Below are positions 37,595-46,457 of a stretch of 64,000 nt of DNA, piece after piece. The notes beneath the pieces were generated by a model, which did no database searches, was not told the origin of the DNA, and saw only the letters and a program-made list of their open reading frames with translations. The DNA lies in the NCBI GenBank assembly GCA_963832365.1, contig CAWHUL010000003.1:62001-126000 (forward strand), written 5' to 3'. Source of the DNA: CAWBRT01 sp963832365. GTDB lineage: Bacteria > Acidobacteriota > Terriglobia > Terriglobales > Acidobacteriaceae. A program made the translations under genes and the position numbers. How positions within the stretch are numbered: position 1 is the stretch's first letter; every line of letters begins with the position of its first letter.

Positions 37595-38540
37595 GTGATA
37601 CAAAAGACCGCGGTTCTTGGTGCAGGCACCATGGGGCATGGCATCGCGGAAGTTTTCGCCCTGTACGGTTATGAAGTGAACTTGTACGAAACCGCGGAGA
37701 ATACGCGCGCCACGGTAAAGGATGCCATTCGGCAGGAGCTGGAGGTGCTTGCCGAGGAAGAGTTCATTAAGGCCGAGGTAATTCAGCCGGCATTAAGCAG
37801 GATTACCGTCTTCTCCGATCTGAAGCCGGCGGTTCAAGATCGCGATTACGTTATCGAAGCAACGCCGGAGAACCTGAACCTGAAGCAGGAATTGTTTAGA
37901 TTCCTGGATCAAACTTGTCCTGAGCACACAATCCTCACCAGCAACACGTCAAGTATCCCTCTGAATCCGATGATGGCGTTCGTCAGCCCGCAACGTAAAC
38001 AGCGGATGATGGTGAACCACTGGTACAATCCCGCGCACCTGATGCCACTTGTCGAGCTGTCCTTCTTCGGCAACATGCCAATGGACACTTACCAGGAGGT
38101 GGAGCGCTTCTATCAGGCGCTGCGCAAGCAGACGGTGAAGGTTCTGAAAGACGTGCCGGGGCTGGTGGCAAACCGCATTCAGCAAGGTGTGGCCCGAGAA
38201 GTGTTCTCCATCATCGAGCAGGGGATCGCCGCGCCTGAAGATGTCGACAAGGCGTTGAAGTTCGGGCCGGCGTTTCGCTATGCAACCACGGGACAGTTAG
38301 AGGTCGCGGATTTTGGCGGCCTTGATATCTGGTGCATCGTTGGCGACAATCTTCTGAAGGTTATGGATAATTCACAATGTGCCAATCCTTCTGCTCAGAC
38401 AGAAAGTGCAGGAAGGGAAACTGGGCATCAAGAGCGGCGAAGGCTTTTTCAAGTACGAGAAGAATGGAATCCCGGCGATCAAGAAGAAGTTTATGAAGAA
38501 ATTGATCCATCAGCTGAAAGCGTCGACGTACTACATCTGA
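37595..38540 (+). CDS. 3-hydroxyacyl-CoA dehydrogenase-family protein, with a frame break
   Basis: NAD-dependent beta-hydroxyacid or hydroxyacyl-CoA dehydrogenase. The N-terminal NAD motif is GAGTMGHGIA, then YVIEATPENLNLKQELF, then the catalytic segment SNTSSIPL and NHWYNPAHLMPLVEL. The usual HxxNP catalytic motif reads HWYNP here, so substrate class is unclear (acyl-CoA or a free beta-hydroxy acid). The frame breaks at about 38397; one base removed joins QCANP to LLLRQKVQEGKLGIKSGEGF, the expected C-terminal domain, ending at 38540. GTG 37595 is the start because GGAGGGG (37581-37587) is well spaced for it but too close to TTG 37589. Confidence 0.85.
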
Positions 38541-38569
38541 CATAGGGGTGCGGGTTCAGGAGAATAGTT

Positions 38570-39622
38570 ATGAGGATCGCGGTAATGGGTGCGGGCTCAA
38601 TCGGCATAATCGTCGGTGCGTTGATCGCAAGGAGCGGACGCGACGTCGTGTTGATCGACATCGACGAAAAAAACGTCGCCGCCTTGAACGCCAAAGGCGC
38701 CTCCGTGACGGGGTTCATGGAAATCAACGTTCCGGTGAATGCAATAACTCCAGCCCAGATGAGCGGCGTCTATGACATCGTGCTTCTCACTACGAAGCAG
38801 ACCTATAACGATGTCGCGCTGAAGCAACTTTTGCCGCACTTAGCCGGCGACAGCACGGTTTGCACGCTGCAGAATGGGATACCGGAGGAATCCGTGGCGT
38901 CCTATGTTGGAGCCGAGCGGACCACGGGCGGCACCACAGGCTTCGGCGCCACATGGCTTGAGCCGGGCGTTTCGGAGTTGACTACAGCCGCGGCGATTGT
39001 GGACAAGTTCGCTTTTGAAATCGGTGAGATGACCGGTCACATAACGCCAAGGCTGCAAAAGGTGCAAGAGACACTCTCTGCTGTTGGCGGTACTACGATG
39101 GTTGCCAACTTTATGGGAGTCCGTTGGGCAAAACTGCTGATGAATGCTACGTTCAGCGGAATGTCAACCGCACTGGGATGCACCTTCCGTGGCGTTCTCA
39201 CCAATGCCGATGCCATGACGGTGTTAGCGCACATCGCGGACGAAACAATCAAAGCGGCCCACGCCTGCGGCTACAGACTAGCGGAAATACAGGGCGTCGA
39301 CATGGAGTTCCTGGAACTCAAGCCAGGCCAAAGTCCGCAGGACAAAATGGAATTTTACCGGAAGGTGTGGGGACCGCATAACAACAAGGCGAGCATGCTT
39401 CAGGACCTCGAGAAAGGCCGCAAAACCGAGATCAATTACATCAACGGCTACGTTGCCCGCAAGGGACGGGAGAAGAACATTCCCACACCTTGCAATGATT
39501 TCGTCGTCAACGCTGTGACCGTGGCGGAAGCTCAAGGCAAGATTCCTGACTTCAATGCAAACCTGGAGATCGCCAGACAGTTGCTGTCGGCAATGAGCGC
39601 CACAGCAGCAGCGAAACACTGA
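38570..39622 (+). CDS. Ketopantoate reductase-family (PanE/ApbA) dehydrogenase
   Basis: 350 aa. NADP-binding motif MGAGSIGIIVGALIARSG, then DIVLLTTKQTYNDVALKQL and TLQNGIPEE, and the C-terminal PanE-type helical domain (MGVRWAKLLMNATFSGMST). True PanE reduces ketopantoate for pantothenate; the position inside a beta-keto acid operon, and the existence of many PanE-like 2-oxo or beta-hydroxy acid reductases, argue for a catabolic substrate. GGAG lies 8-10 bases upstream of the ATG. Probably co-transcribed with the gene before it (29-base gap). Confidence 0.82.
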   Translation: MRIAVMGAGSIGIIVGALIARSGRDVVLIDIDEKNVAALNAKGASVTGFMEINVPVNAITPAQMSGVYDIVLLTTKQTYNDVALKQLLPHLAGDSTVCTLQNGIPEESVASYVGAERTTGGTTGFGATWLEPGVSELTTAAAIVDKFAFEIGEMTGHITPRLQKVQETLSAVGGTTMVANFMGVRWAKLLMNATFSGMSTALGCTFRGVLTNADAMTVLAHIADETIKAAHACGYRLAEIQGVDMEFLELKPGQSPQDKMEFYRKVWGPHNNKASMLQDLEKGRKTEINYINGYVARKGREKNIPTPCNDFVVNAVTVAEAQGKIPDFNANLEIARQLLSAMSATAAAKH

Positions 39623-39700
39623 CGGAAGTCAAAGGCATGAACAACGTTGTTGGCCGAATACTGACGAAGCGATCGAGTACACCAAGGAGGGTTTGTTTTT

Positions 39701-40651
39701 ATGGCTAAACTAATCATCACAGCGGCAATAACCGGCGGTATTCATGTGCCCAGTCTCTCTCCGTATCTACCTTGTACACCGGATGAGATCGTTGAAGACG
39801 CGGTGAAAGCCAATGCGGCCGGAGCGGCGGTTGTGCATGTCCATGCTCGCGATCCGAAGACGGGACAGCCAAACAGTGACTTCAATCTTTTCCGTGAGAT
39901 CGTCAGCAAAATCTCTGCCCGCTGCGACGTGGTGATCTGCGTAACCACCGGCGGCGGTCTGGGCATGTCCAAGGAGGAAAGACTGCGACCGATCAGCGTT
40001 CTGAAGCCTGAGCTGGCTTCTCTGAATTCCGGGTCGATCAACTTCGCCATCTATCCTCTGGCGGCCAAGATCAAGCAGCCACGTTTCGACTGGGAGATTC
40101 CATATCTTGAATCGACTGAAGATCTGATCTTCTCGAACACCTTCAAGACGTTGAAGTACTATTCCAAAGCTATGCAGGAGGCTGGAACCAAGCCTGAGCT
40201 GGAAGTGTATGACGTTGGGATGATCAACAACATCAAGCACCTTATCGATTTGGGAGTTATGCGCCCCCCGATCTACATGCAATTCGTTCTGGGCATCCTG
40301 GGTGGAATACCGGCTACCCCGCAGAATCTGATGTTCCTGTACGAGACGGCGGTTCGTACGATTGGAGAAAAGAACTTCGTATGGTCGGCCTGTGCGGCGG
40401 GTAAAGCCCAATTGCCGCTGATGGCGGTCGCAATGACTATGGAAGGGAACACGCGAGTAGGCCTCGAGGATAACCTCTACGTGGGTCCTGGCCAACTGGC
40501 GAAGAGCAGCGCGGAACAGGTAACGCGCGTAGTCAATATCGCAAACCAGCTCAGTATTGAAATCGCAAGTGCAGACGAAGCGCGTGCAATGCTGGGACTT
40601 AAAGGCAAAAGCCATACGGGATGGGTCGAAGCCGCTGCCGCCTTAAGATAG
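39701..40651 (+). CDS. Beta-keto acid cleavage enzyme (DUF849/BKACE)
   Basis: 316 aa TIM-barrel zinc enzyme that condenses a beta-keto acid with acetyl-CoA to give acetoacetate and a new acyl-CoA. The zinc ligands His46 and His48 are in VVHVHARD, numbered as in the characterised lysine-fermentation enzyme Kce. VICVTTGGGLGMSKEERL, LASLNSGSINF and LEVYDVGMI match the family. The residue after ITGG is Ile, where the lysine-type enzyme has Glu14, so this is another BKACE subgroup. A strong AAGGAGG site precedes the start. A terminator-like hairpin follows at 40688. Confidence 0.92.
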   Translation: MAKLIITAAITGGIHVPSLSPYLPCTPDEIVEDAVKANAAGAAVVHVHARDPKTGQPNSDFNLFREIVSKISARCDVVICVTTGGGLGMSKEERLRPISVLKPELASLNSGSINFAIYPLAAKIKQPRFDWEIPYLESTEDLIFSNTFKTLKYYSKAMQEAGTKPELEVYDVGMINNIKHLIDLGVMRPPIYMQFVLGILGGIPATPQNLMFLYETAVRTIGEKNFVWSACAAGKAQLPLMAVAMTMEGNTRVGLEDNLYVGPGQLAKSSAEQVTRVVNIANQLSIEIASADEARAMLGLKGKSHTGWVEAAAALR

Positions 40652-40687
40652 CGTGAGCTGTTTAAGTCGGGACATTTGTCTGCTGAT

Positions 40688-40714
40688 AGATCCCACTGCC
40701 CCGGTGGGATCTTT
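40688..40714 (+). terminator. Terminator-like hairpin between the BKACE and maoC genes
   Basis: AGATCCCAC / GTGGGATCT, a perfect 9-bp stem with a 7-base loop followed by TTT. It may attenuate the operon and lower maoC expression. Confidence 0.65.
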
Positions 40715-40796
40715 CTGTGCGATCGCAGGCCGACCGCACCAGTCCGATAAGGCTCGAAAGCGGCAGGTGCCGAACGCAATCATAAGGAGCTTAGCA

Positions 40797-41228
40797 ATGG
40801 CAGCGACGGAAGCGGTACCAGCAGGAGGGAAATTCTACGTTGGCCTCACCCATAACTACTCCCAGGTGATAGACGACAAATTGGTCCGAGCATTTGCTGA
40901 ACTGACGGGCGATCGCAATCCTATCCACCTGGACGATGATATAGCCAGGAAAAGTAGATTCGGACAGCGCGTGGCGCATGGCGCGATTTTGTTCAGCATG
41001 ATCTCGAAAGTCCTGGGCATGGATATGCCTGGCGTCGGCACCGTCTATCGGAACCAGGTTTGCAACTTCAGGGCGCCGGTCTTTATTGGCGACACGGTGA
41101 CACTGGAAGTCAAGATCGTCGAGATCCTGCCGAAGAGCGTTGCCCGAATTTCAACCGTCATCAAGAAGCAGACCGGCGAAGTGGTGATGGACGGCGAAGC
41201 AAAGGCAAAACTTCCGGATGGCTCTTAA
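40797..41228 (+). CDS. MaoC-type (R)-specific enoyl-CoA hydratase
   Basis: 143 aa hot-dog fold protein. The hydratase-2 catalytic motif is in TGDRNPIHLDDDIA (Asp39, His44) followed by FGQRVAHGAIL, and the tail VMDGEAKAKLP is typical. It hydrates a trans-2-enoyl-CoA or dehydrates a 3R-hydroxyacyl-CoA. The open frame extends back to 40653, but AAGGAGC at 40784 and the family N-terminus place the start at ATG 40797. It closes the 37.6-41.2 kb operon. Confidence 0.9.
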   Translation: MAATEAVPAGGKFYVGLTHNYSQVIDDKLVRAFAELTGDRNPIHLDDDIARKSRFGQRVAHGAILFSMISKVLGMDMPGVGTVYRNQVCNFRAPVFIGDTVTLEVKIVEILPKSVARISTVIKKQTGEVVMDGEAKAKLPDGS

Positions 41229-41306
41229 GAGCCTAGGCCAACACCTTGGGCCGGTTCTTTAGGACGCGCCAGGCACCAAACGCGAAAACGACTGACTCGC
41301 AGCCCC

Positions 41307-43124
41307 CTAGCGCCACACGGCATCGGGCGTCCCTGAGAGCGCTCTGTCTAAATATGTCGCGGCGCTGATCAGGGCCAGATGCGTAAACGCCTGCGGAAAG
41401 TTTCCCAAGTGGCGGCCGTTCGAACCGAGCTGCTCCGAGTACAACCCGAGATGATTTGCATAGCCGTGCAGCTTCTCAAAAAGCAACTGGGCCTTTTCCA
41501 GCTCTCCGGCTCTGGCCAGGCATTCGATATACCAGAACGAACACGCCGTGAAGCTGCCCTCACCACCAGGTATTCCGTCTACATGTGTGCGCTCCGCCTC
41601 GTATCGATACACCAGCGTATCTTCCACCAGGCGGCCTTCAATCGCCCGCATTGTCGAACGCCACATTGGGTCCACAGGGCTGATGAATCTCATCAACGGC
41701 ATCATTAGGCACGAGGCATCCAGATCTTTAGAGCCCTTCGACTGCACGAACGACTGGAGCTCTTCATCCCAGAAGTTAGCAAAGATATCGTGACGAATCG
41801 CGTCACGCGAATTCTGCCACTCCGCAAGCGGCCCCGAAAGCGATCGTTTCTGCGCCAACCGCAAGGCCCGGTCGAAAGCCACCCAACACATGAATCGTGA
41901 GTGCAGAAATTCTCGTGCGCCGCCACGTACTTCCCATATCCCCTCATCGGCCCGCTGCCAGTTCTTTCCCAGCCAGGCCAGCATGCGCTGGACATCCTGC
42001 CATCCCGCATAAGAAATGGCATCACCATATTTGTTCGCCAGATAGATGGAGTCCATCATCTCGCCATAAATATCCAATTGCAGTTGCTGATAAGCTGCAT
42101 TGCCGATTCGCACGGGCCGGGAATGCTCGTAGCCAGGCAGGTGGTCGAGAATCACCTCATCCAGCTTCCGCCTGCCGTCGACGCCATACATCACCTGTAA
42201 GGGGCCTCGCTCCGCATCGTCGCTCAGCCGGCCTTTCAGCCAGTCGATGAACGCCTGCGCTTCATCCACAAAGCCGAGCCGGATCAGTGCATAGAGCGTG
42301 AAGGTGGCATCGCGAAGCCAGGTAAAACGATAGTCCCAGTTTCGCACTCCGCCGATTTCCTCGGGCAACGAGAACGTCGGAGCCGCAATCAACGAGCCAT
42401 GCTCGCGGCTGATCAGCAGTTTCAGCATCAAAGCGGAGCGGTTGACCATCTCCCGCCACCGCCCTTTGTACTTCGATTTCGCAATCCACTTCTTCCAGAA
42501 ACGGGCAGTCTCCTGGAAACGTTCGTCTACACGCTCCTTTTCCGGTTGCTGCTCCCGAGGACGGACGCCACCGAAAAGAAACGTGGCTTTTTCCCCGGCC
42601 CGTAGTTTGAATTGCGCTTTCACATCCTGGGCTTCTTGTTCCAGACGGATCGTCGAGTAGAGCGCCATCGGCAGACAGACATTTTCATGCGGTGAGAAGA
42701 TTGCGCACTGGTCTTCAATCCGAAGCGAATGCCGGCACAGCGCATAGCTGAAACGTGGCTGGCACAGCAGCGTAAAATTGACCTCGCCCCTGACCACGGA
42801 TACCGTCCGGATAATCTCATTGGGCTGATTTCCATCCGTGCCTATGGGCATGTAATCCGTCAGCTCGGCAACCCCTTCTTCAGCAAGAAACCGCGTCAGC
42901 AAAATGTTGGTATCCGGCAAATAAAGCTGGCGCACCCGCCTGTTCTTGAGCTCTGGCTGAATCTGAAAGCGGCCGCCCCGCTCGTCATCGTGCAGAGCGG
43001 CAAATATCGTGGGTGAATCGAAATTCGGGTAGCAGAGAAAATCGATCGATCCGTTCATCCCCACCAGGGCGATTGAGCGCATGTTGCCAATCACCCCATA
43101 GTTTTCAATTGGCTCGAAACTCAT
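41307..43124 (-). CDS. Glycoside hydrolase family 15 protein (glucoamylase/trehalase type)
   Basis: 605 aa cytoplasmic GH15 enzyme (no signal peptide). The N-terminal beta domain has IENYGVIGNMRSIALVGMNG. The (alpha/alpha)6 catalytic domain has GGVRNWDYRFTWLRDA, the general-acid region DEGIWEVRGG (Glu394 or Glu398), and the general base in LGLYSEQLG (Glu564). Bacterial relatives hydrolyse trehalose or alpha-glucans. A decayed fragment of a second GH15 C-terminus lies at 60456. Upstream 43125-43300 shows no gene. Confidence 0.92.
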   Translation of the reverse strand: MSFEPIENYGVIGNMRSIALVGMNGSIDFLCYPNFDSPTIFAALHDDERGGRFQIQPELKNRRVRQLYLPDTNILLTRFLAEEGVAELTDYMPIGTDGNQPNEIIRTVSVVRGEVNFTLLCQPRFSYALCRHSLRIEDQCAIFSPHENVCLPMALYSTIRLEQEAQDVKAQFKLRAGEKATFLFGGVRPREQQPEKERVDERFQETARFWKKWIAKSKYKGRWREMVNRSALMLKLLISREHGSLIAAPTFSLPEEIGGVRNWDYRFTWLRDATFTLYALIRLGFVDEAQAFIDWLKGRLSDDAERGPLQVMYGVDGRRKLDEVILDHLPGYEHSRPVRIGNAAYQQLQLDIYGEMMDSIYLANKYGDAISYAGWQDVQRMLAWLGKNWQRADEGIWEVRGGAREFLHSRFMCWVAFDRALRLAQKRSLSGPLAEWQNSRDAIRHDIFANFWDEELQSFVQSKGSKDLDASCLMMPLMRFISPVDPMWRSTMRAIEGRLVEDTLVYRYEAERTHVDGIPGGEGSFTACSFWYIECLARAGELEKAQLLFEKLHGYANHLGLYSEQLGSNGRHLGNFPQAFTHLALISAATYLDRALSGTPDAVWR

Positions 43125-43300
43125 GCGTGAATATCTCGTTCATCTTGGATGAGAAAAGCTTGACTCGCGGCGACTTATAAACGCCTCAGGGGCGCATACC
43201 CCACCCAATAGCAGCATTTCCCACAGTTCTGCCGGATGGGCTGAGTCGGTGGGAGCACAACAATAGTTCTGCTAGGCGTCGAGGGCTTTACAATCGAATT

Positions 43301-43888
43301 GTGAACACCAAGCGGAACGACCGCTGCCCTTGGGCTCAAAGCGAACCAAATATCAAGTACCACGATGAAGAATGGGGTGTTCCCCAGCATGACGACCGCA
43401 TTCTGTTTGAGTTCTTAATGCTTGAAGGCGCCCAAGCCGGCTTGAGTTGGGCGATCATTCTTAACAAGAGGGAGCATTATCGCCGGGCTTTCGACGGTTT
43501 CGACTCCGCCCGGATTGCGCGATATAGCGAGGCCAAGTTGAATCGTCTGCTGGTCGATTCGGGCATCGTTCGCAACCGGGCAAAGATCGCGGCAGCTGTT
43601 CAGAATGCAAAGGCCTATCTTGCGGTTCAGAAAGAATTTAACACCTTTGACGCTTACGTTTGGCAGTTCGTCGGCGGGCGCCCGATTCAAAACGCGTGGC
43701 GGTCCGTCAACACCGTACCGGCGCAAACTCCGGAATCCGAGAAGATGAGTAAAGATCTGCTGAAGCGGGGATTTCGTTTCGTGGGGCCAACCATCTGCTA
43801 TGCGTTCATGCAAGCCGTCGGCCTGGTAAATGATCACATGGTTTGCTGCTATCGCTACCAACAAGTTAAAGCCATGGCGGAAAAGTAG
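43301..43888 (+). CDS. tag: DNA-3-methyladenine glycosylase I
   Basis: Removes 3-methyladenine from alkylated DNA. 195 aa, with the zinc-knot ligands Cys9 (RCPWA), His21 (YHDEEWG), His179 and Cys183 (NDHMVCC). The catalytic region has QAGLSWAIILNKR and IVRNRAKI. The start is GTG 43301; the leader before CPW is short, as in the family. Stand-alone gene. Confidence 0.95.
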   Translation: MNTKRNDRCPWAQSEPNIKYHDEEWGVPQHDDRILFEFLMLEGAQAGLSWAIILNKREHYRRAFDGFDSARIARYSEAKLNRLLVDSGIVRNRAKIAAAVQNAKAYLAVQKEFNTFDAYVWQFVGGRPIQNAWRSVNTVPAQTPESEKMSKDLLKRGFRFVGPTICYAFMQAVGLVNDHMVCCYRYQQVKAMAEK

Positions 43889-44266
43889 AGTGCTCACAAG
43901 ATGCCAGCTTCCGTATGGCTACGTCATCTGACCAGCAGCGTCGGGGCCGTGAGCGCCCGATCTCGCTCGGTTCCGAGAACGCGACTTCTGGAGCGCACGG
44001 TGAATGGGAGCACGTAACACTGCCACGGGTCGTCCAGAAGCTATTGCCAAGAGCATATCAGCGCCCCACCACCGCCTATAAACACACCTTCGCTATTACG
44101 TTGTTTTGTTGATCGAATAGTTGTGTAATCTGAAACAGCTAAACAGAAGAGGATCAGTCGGACCGATTTGCCGATGAAGCCGGATGGGGTCGCAGGACCG
44201 CCGGCGAGGGCGGCGATAGGAGATTGATCGATCATTGAGCTTTTATTCGAACAGGAGTGGAGAGAA
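43889..44266. other. Gene-free interval
   Basis: 378 bases with only short unsupported open frames on both strands. The last part holds GGAGTGGAGAG, the ribosome-binding site of the gene at 44267. No repeat or clear promoter was recognised. Confidence 0.5.
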
Positions 44267-45085
44267 ATGGGCAACACGAGAGCGCTGGTTGTTTTAACTC
44301 CCTATGAATCGAGGCGGGTCATCGCCAAGGCAGTCGCCAAGCTGCCCGCGGTCGAAAACGCGATGCAGAATGGATGGATCATCGTCAGCACCGGAACCAG
44401 CACCGGCTATGTCGCCGAGGAACTGCTTGGCGAACCGATGGTGAAGGAGAATTTCATCTCCGGCCATATTACGGGCGGCGAGACCTGGGACACGCCAAAG
44501 AATCCCAACTATATTTTCCCGGTGGTGTTGCACAAAGGGAAGCGCCAATCGATCATCCCCGAGGACGCGCTCAAACAGTTCACGGCGGACGACGTCTTCG
44601 TCAAGGGCGCCAATGCGGTTGACCCACAGTATCGGGTTGCGGTGTTTGCCGCCAGCGCGACCGGAGGAACGATGGGCTGGTCGTTGGGAACGGTACTGGC
44701 CCGCGGCGCTCATCTGGTCATGCCGGTGGGCCTGGAGAAATTGATTGCCGATGTGCCTGCGGTGGCCAAGCATGCCGGCAACCGAACTTTCAAATATGCC
44801 ATGGGGTCGACGATCGGCATGGTGCCGGTAGTTACGGCGACGGTGGTCACTGAAATTCAGGCTTTCGAGCAGTTATTCGGAATCGAAGCCTACCTTGCCG
44901 GCGGCGGTGGCATTGCCGGCTCGGAGGGCACGATCGTCCTGATCCTGGAAGGGCAGGACGCCAAGGTTGCCAAGGCGTTTGAATTCGCCAAGAGTATCAA
45001 GGGTGAAAAGCCGCTGAACCGGCCTTACGGCATACCGGTGCAAGCCGGGGTAGAAAAGCCACTGGCTGCTAAGGCTGGCGCATAG
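44267..45085 (+). CDS. Conserved protein of unknown function, Gly-rich, Rossmann-like
   Basis: 272 aa, not recognised. It starts MGNTRALVVLTPYESRRVIA. Notable segments are IIVSTGTSTGYVAEELLG (nucleotide-loop-like, near residues 38-55), ISGHITGGETWDTPKNPNY, DVFVKGANAVDPQYRVAVF, GGTMGWSLGTVLARGAHLVM and YLAGGGGIAGSEGTIVLIL. The Gly-rich loops and alternating strands and helices suggest a cytosolic alpha/beta fold; no catalytic motif I know is present. Neighbours are dehydrogenases on the other strand. The start has GGAGAG upstream and is well supported. Confidence 0.8.
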   Translation: MGNTRALVVLTPYESRRVIAKAVAKLPAVENAMQNGWIIVSTGTSTGYVAEELLGEPMVKENFISGHITGGETWDTPKNPNYIFPVVLHKGKRQSIIPEDALKQFTADDVFVKGANAVDPQYRVAVFAASATGGTMGWSLGTVLARGAHLVMPVGLEKLIADVPAVAKHAGNRTFKYAMGSTIGMVPVVTATVVTEIQAFEQLFGIEAYLAGGGGIAGSEGTIVLILEGQDAKVAKAFEFAKSIKGEKPLNRPYGIPVQAGVEKPLAAKAGA

Positions 45086-45193
45086 TCGGTAGCCTCTCGA
45101 GTCGCCCGAAGTGGGATTGATATGATCCATCGCCGGCAGCCTGACCCGCTGTCTGCGATGGCGTGAGTGCGGTTCAAACCGGTTCGGGCCGGC

Positions 45194-46327
45194 TCAGGAC
45201 ATGGATTCCTTGAGCAGCTCCGCAAACTGTTGGGCGGTGGGCTTTCTTGGACTTGTATTGTTGGAGTGGTCGATCAGAGCCTTCCGCACCACCTCTTCAA
45301 ACATAGAGCTATCGACACCCAAGGCGCCCAATCCCTGCGGCAAGCCGATGGCCTTGTTCTTGGCGCTGATCGTCCTGGCCAAGTCGGCCTTCTCCGGAAG
45401 ATTCATCACCCGCAGTAGCTGGGTGTACTTCTCACCCACATAATCGCGATTGAAACGCAGCACGGCCGGCAGAAGTACTGCATTCAACGTGCCATGGTGC
45501 AACTTGGGCTCAGGCAGGGCTCCCAGCGCGTGCGACAGCGAGTGCACCGGCCCTAAACCCTTCTGGAAGGTCAACCCGCCTTCAAGAGCGGCCATCATCA
45601 TATTCCAGCGGGCATCCTGGTTTTTGCCGTCCGTAACCGCACACTCAATCCACTTCCACGCCCGCGCCACGCCGTCCAGAGCAATTGCCTCCGCCGGCGG
45701 ATTGACCAGAGGCGAGAGATAGGTCTCAACGCAGTGGGTAAACGCATCCATTCCGGTGGCTGCGGTTAGCTGCGGAGGCAGGTTCATGGTCAGCGCCGGG
45801 TCGCAAATTGCGATCTTGGGAAACAGATAGGGGCTGATGAGCCCAAGTTTCAGGCCGTTCTTGAGGACGATCAGGGTGGCGCGTCCGACCTCGCTGCCGG
45901 TGCCGGCAGTGGTGGGAACGGCGATCAACGGCGCTACGCCGGAGGTGATTCTGGCTACGCCTCCGTTGATCGCCGCATATTGCTCGAGCGGACCATCGTG
46001 GGTTGCGCGCAGGACAACGCCCTTGGCGAGATCAATGGAGGAGCCGCCGCCGACGGCGAGTACGCCGTCGCATTTTTCGCTGCGGTACTGAGCGACAGCC
46101 GCGTCAACCGCCTGCTCGGTCGGGTTCTCCGGAGTATCGAGAAAGAGATTTCGCGCCAGTTCAGGGGGAATATCCTGCAGCGCCTGCGCCAGCACCCCGG
46201 CTTTTTCCAACCCACGGTCGGAGACGATCAATGGCTTCTTTATACCGATCCGGGTGCGAACCGGCTCCAGAAACTTTATGCTGCCGAAGCCGAACTCCGT
46301 CGTCGTCAAATAGCTGATTGTGGCCAT
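45194..46327 (-). CDS. Iron-containing alcohol dehydrogenase
   Basis: 377 aa group-III ADH. NAD-binding GVLAVGGGSSIDLAKGV is followed by PTTAGTGSEVGRATLI. The metal ligands are Asp and His in DPALT...GMDAFTHCVE, and two His in GPVHSLSHALGA and EPKLHHGTLNA. Substrates of this family include 4-hydroxybutyrate, butanol and lactaldehyde; the neighbourhood does not identify one. Convergent with the unknown protein at 44267, with a 2-hydroxyacid dehydrogenase upstream on the same strand. Confidence 0.92.
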   Translation of the reverse strand: MATISYLTTTEFGFGSIKFLEPVRTRIGIKKPLIVSDRGLEKAGVLAQALQDIPPELARNLFLDTPENPTEQAVDAAVAQYRSEKCDGVLAVGGGSSIDLAKGVVLRATHDGPLEQYAAINGGVARITSGVAPLIAVPTTAGTGSEVGRATLIVLKNGLKLGLISPYLFPKIAICDPALTMNLPPQLTAATGMDAFTHCVETYLSPLVNPPAEAIALDGVARAWKWIECAVTDGKNQDARWNMMMAALEGGLTFQKGLGPVHSLSHALGALPEPKLHHGTLNAVLLPAVLRFNRDYVGEKYTQLLRVMNLPEKADLARTISAKNKAIGLPQGLGALGVDSSMFEEVVRKALIDHSNNTSPRKPTAQQFAELLKESMS

Positions 46328-46457
46328 GCGTATCCCTCCGGCTGAACGTGGTAAACCTATGCCCGAAACCCGTTGGTTGGCAATAGGAATCTATGTTGGC
46401 ATCCCGTCCAGCTCAGGGAGGCCGGTGTTGTCTTTCCGAACTGCGAAAATTCAGAAT

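Noticed and set aside
43915..44112. 65-codon plus-strand frame after tag
   Set aside because: No ribosome-binding site and no recognisable sequence; judged non-coding.
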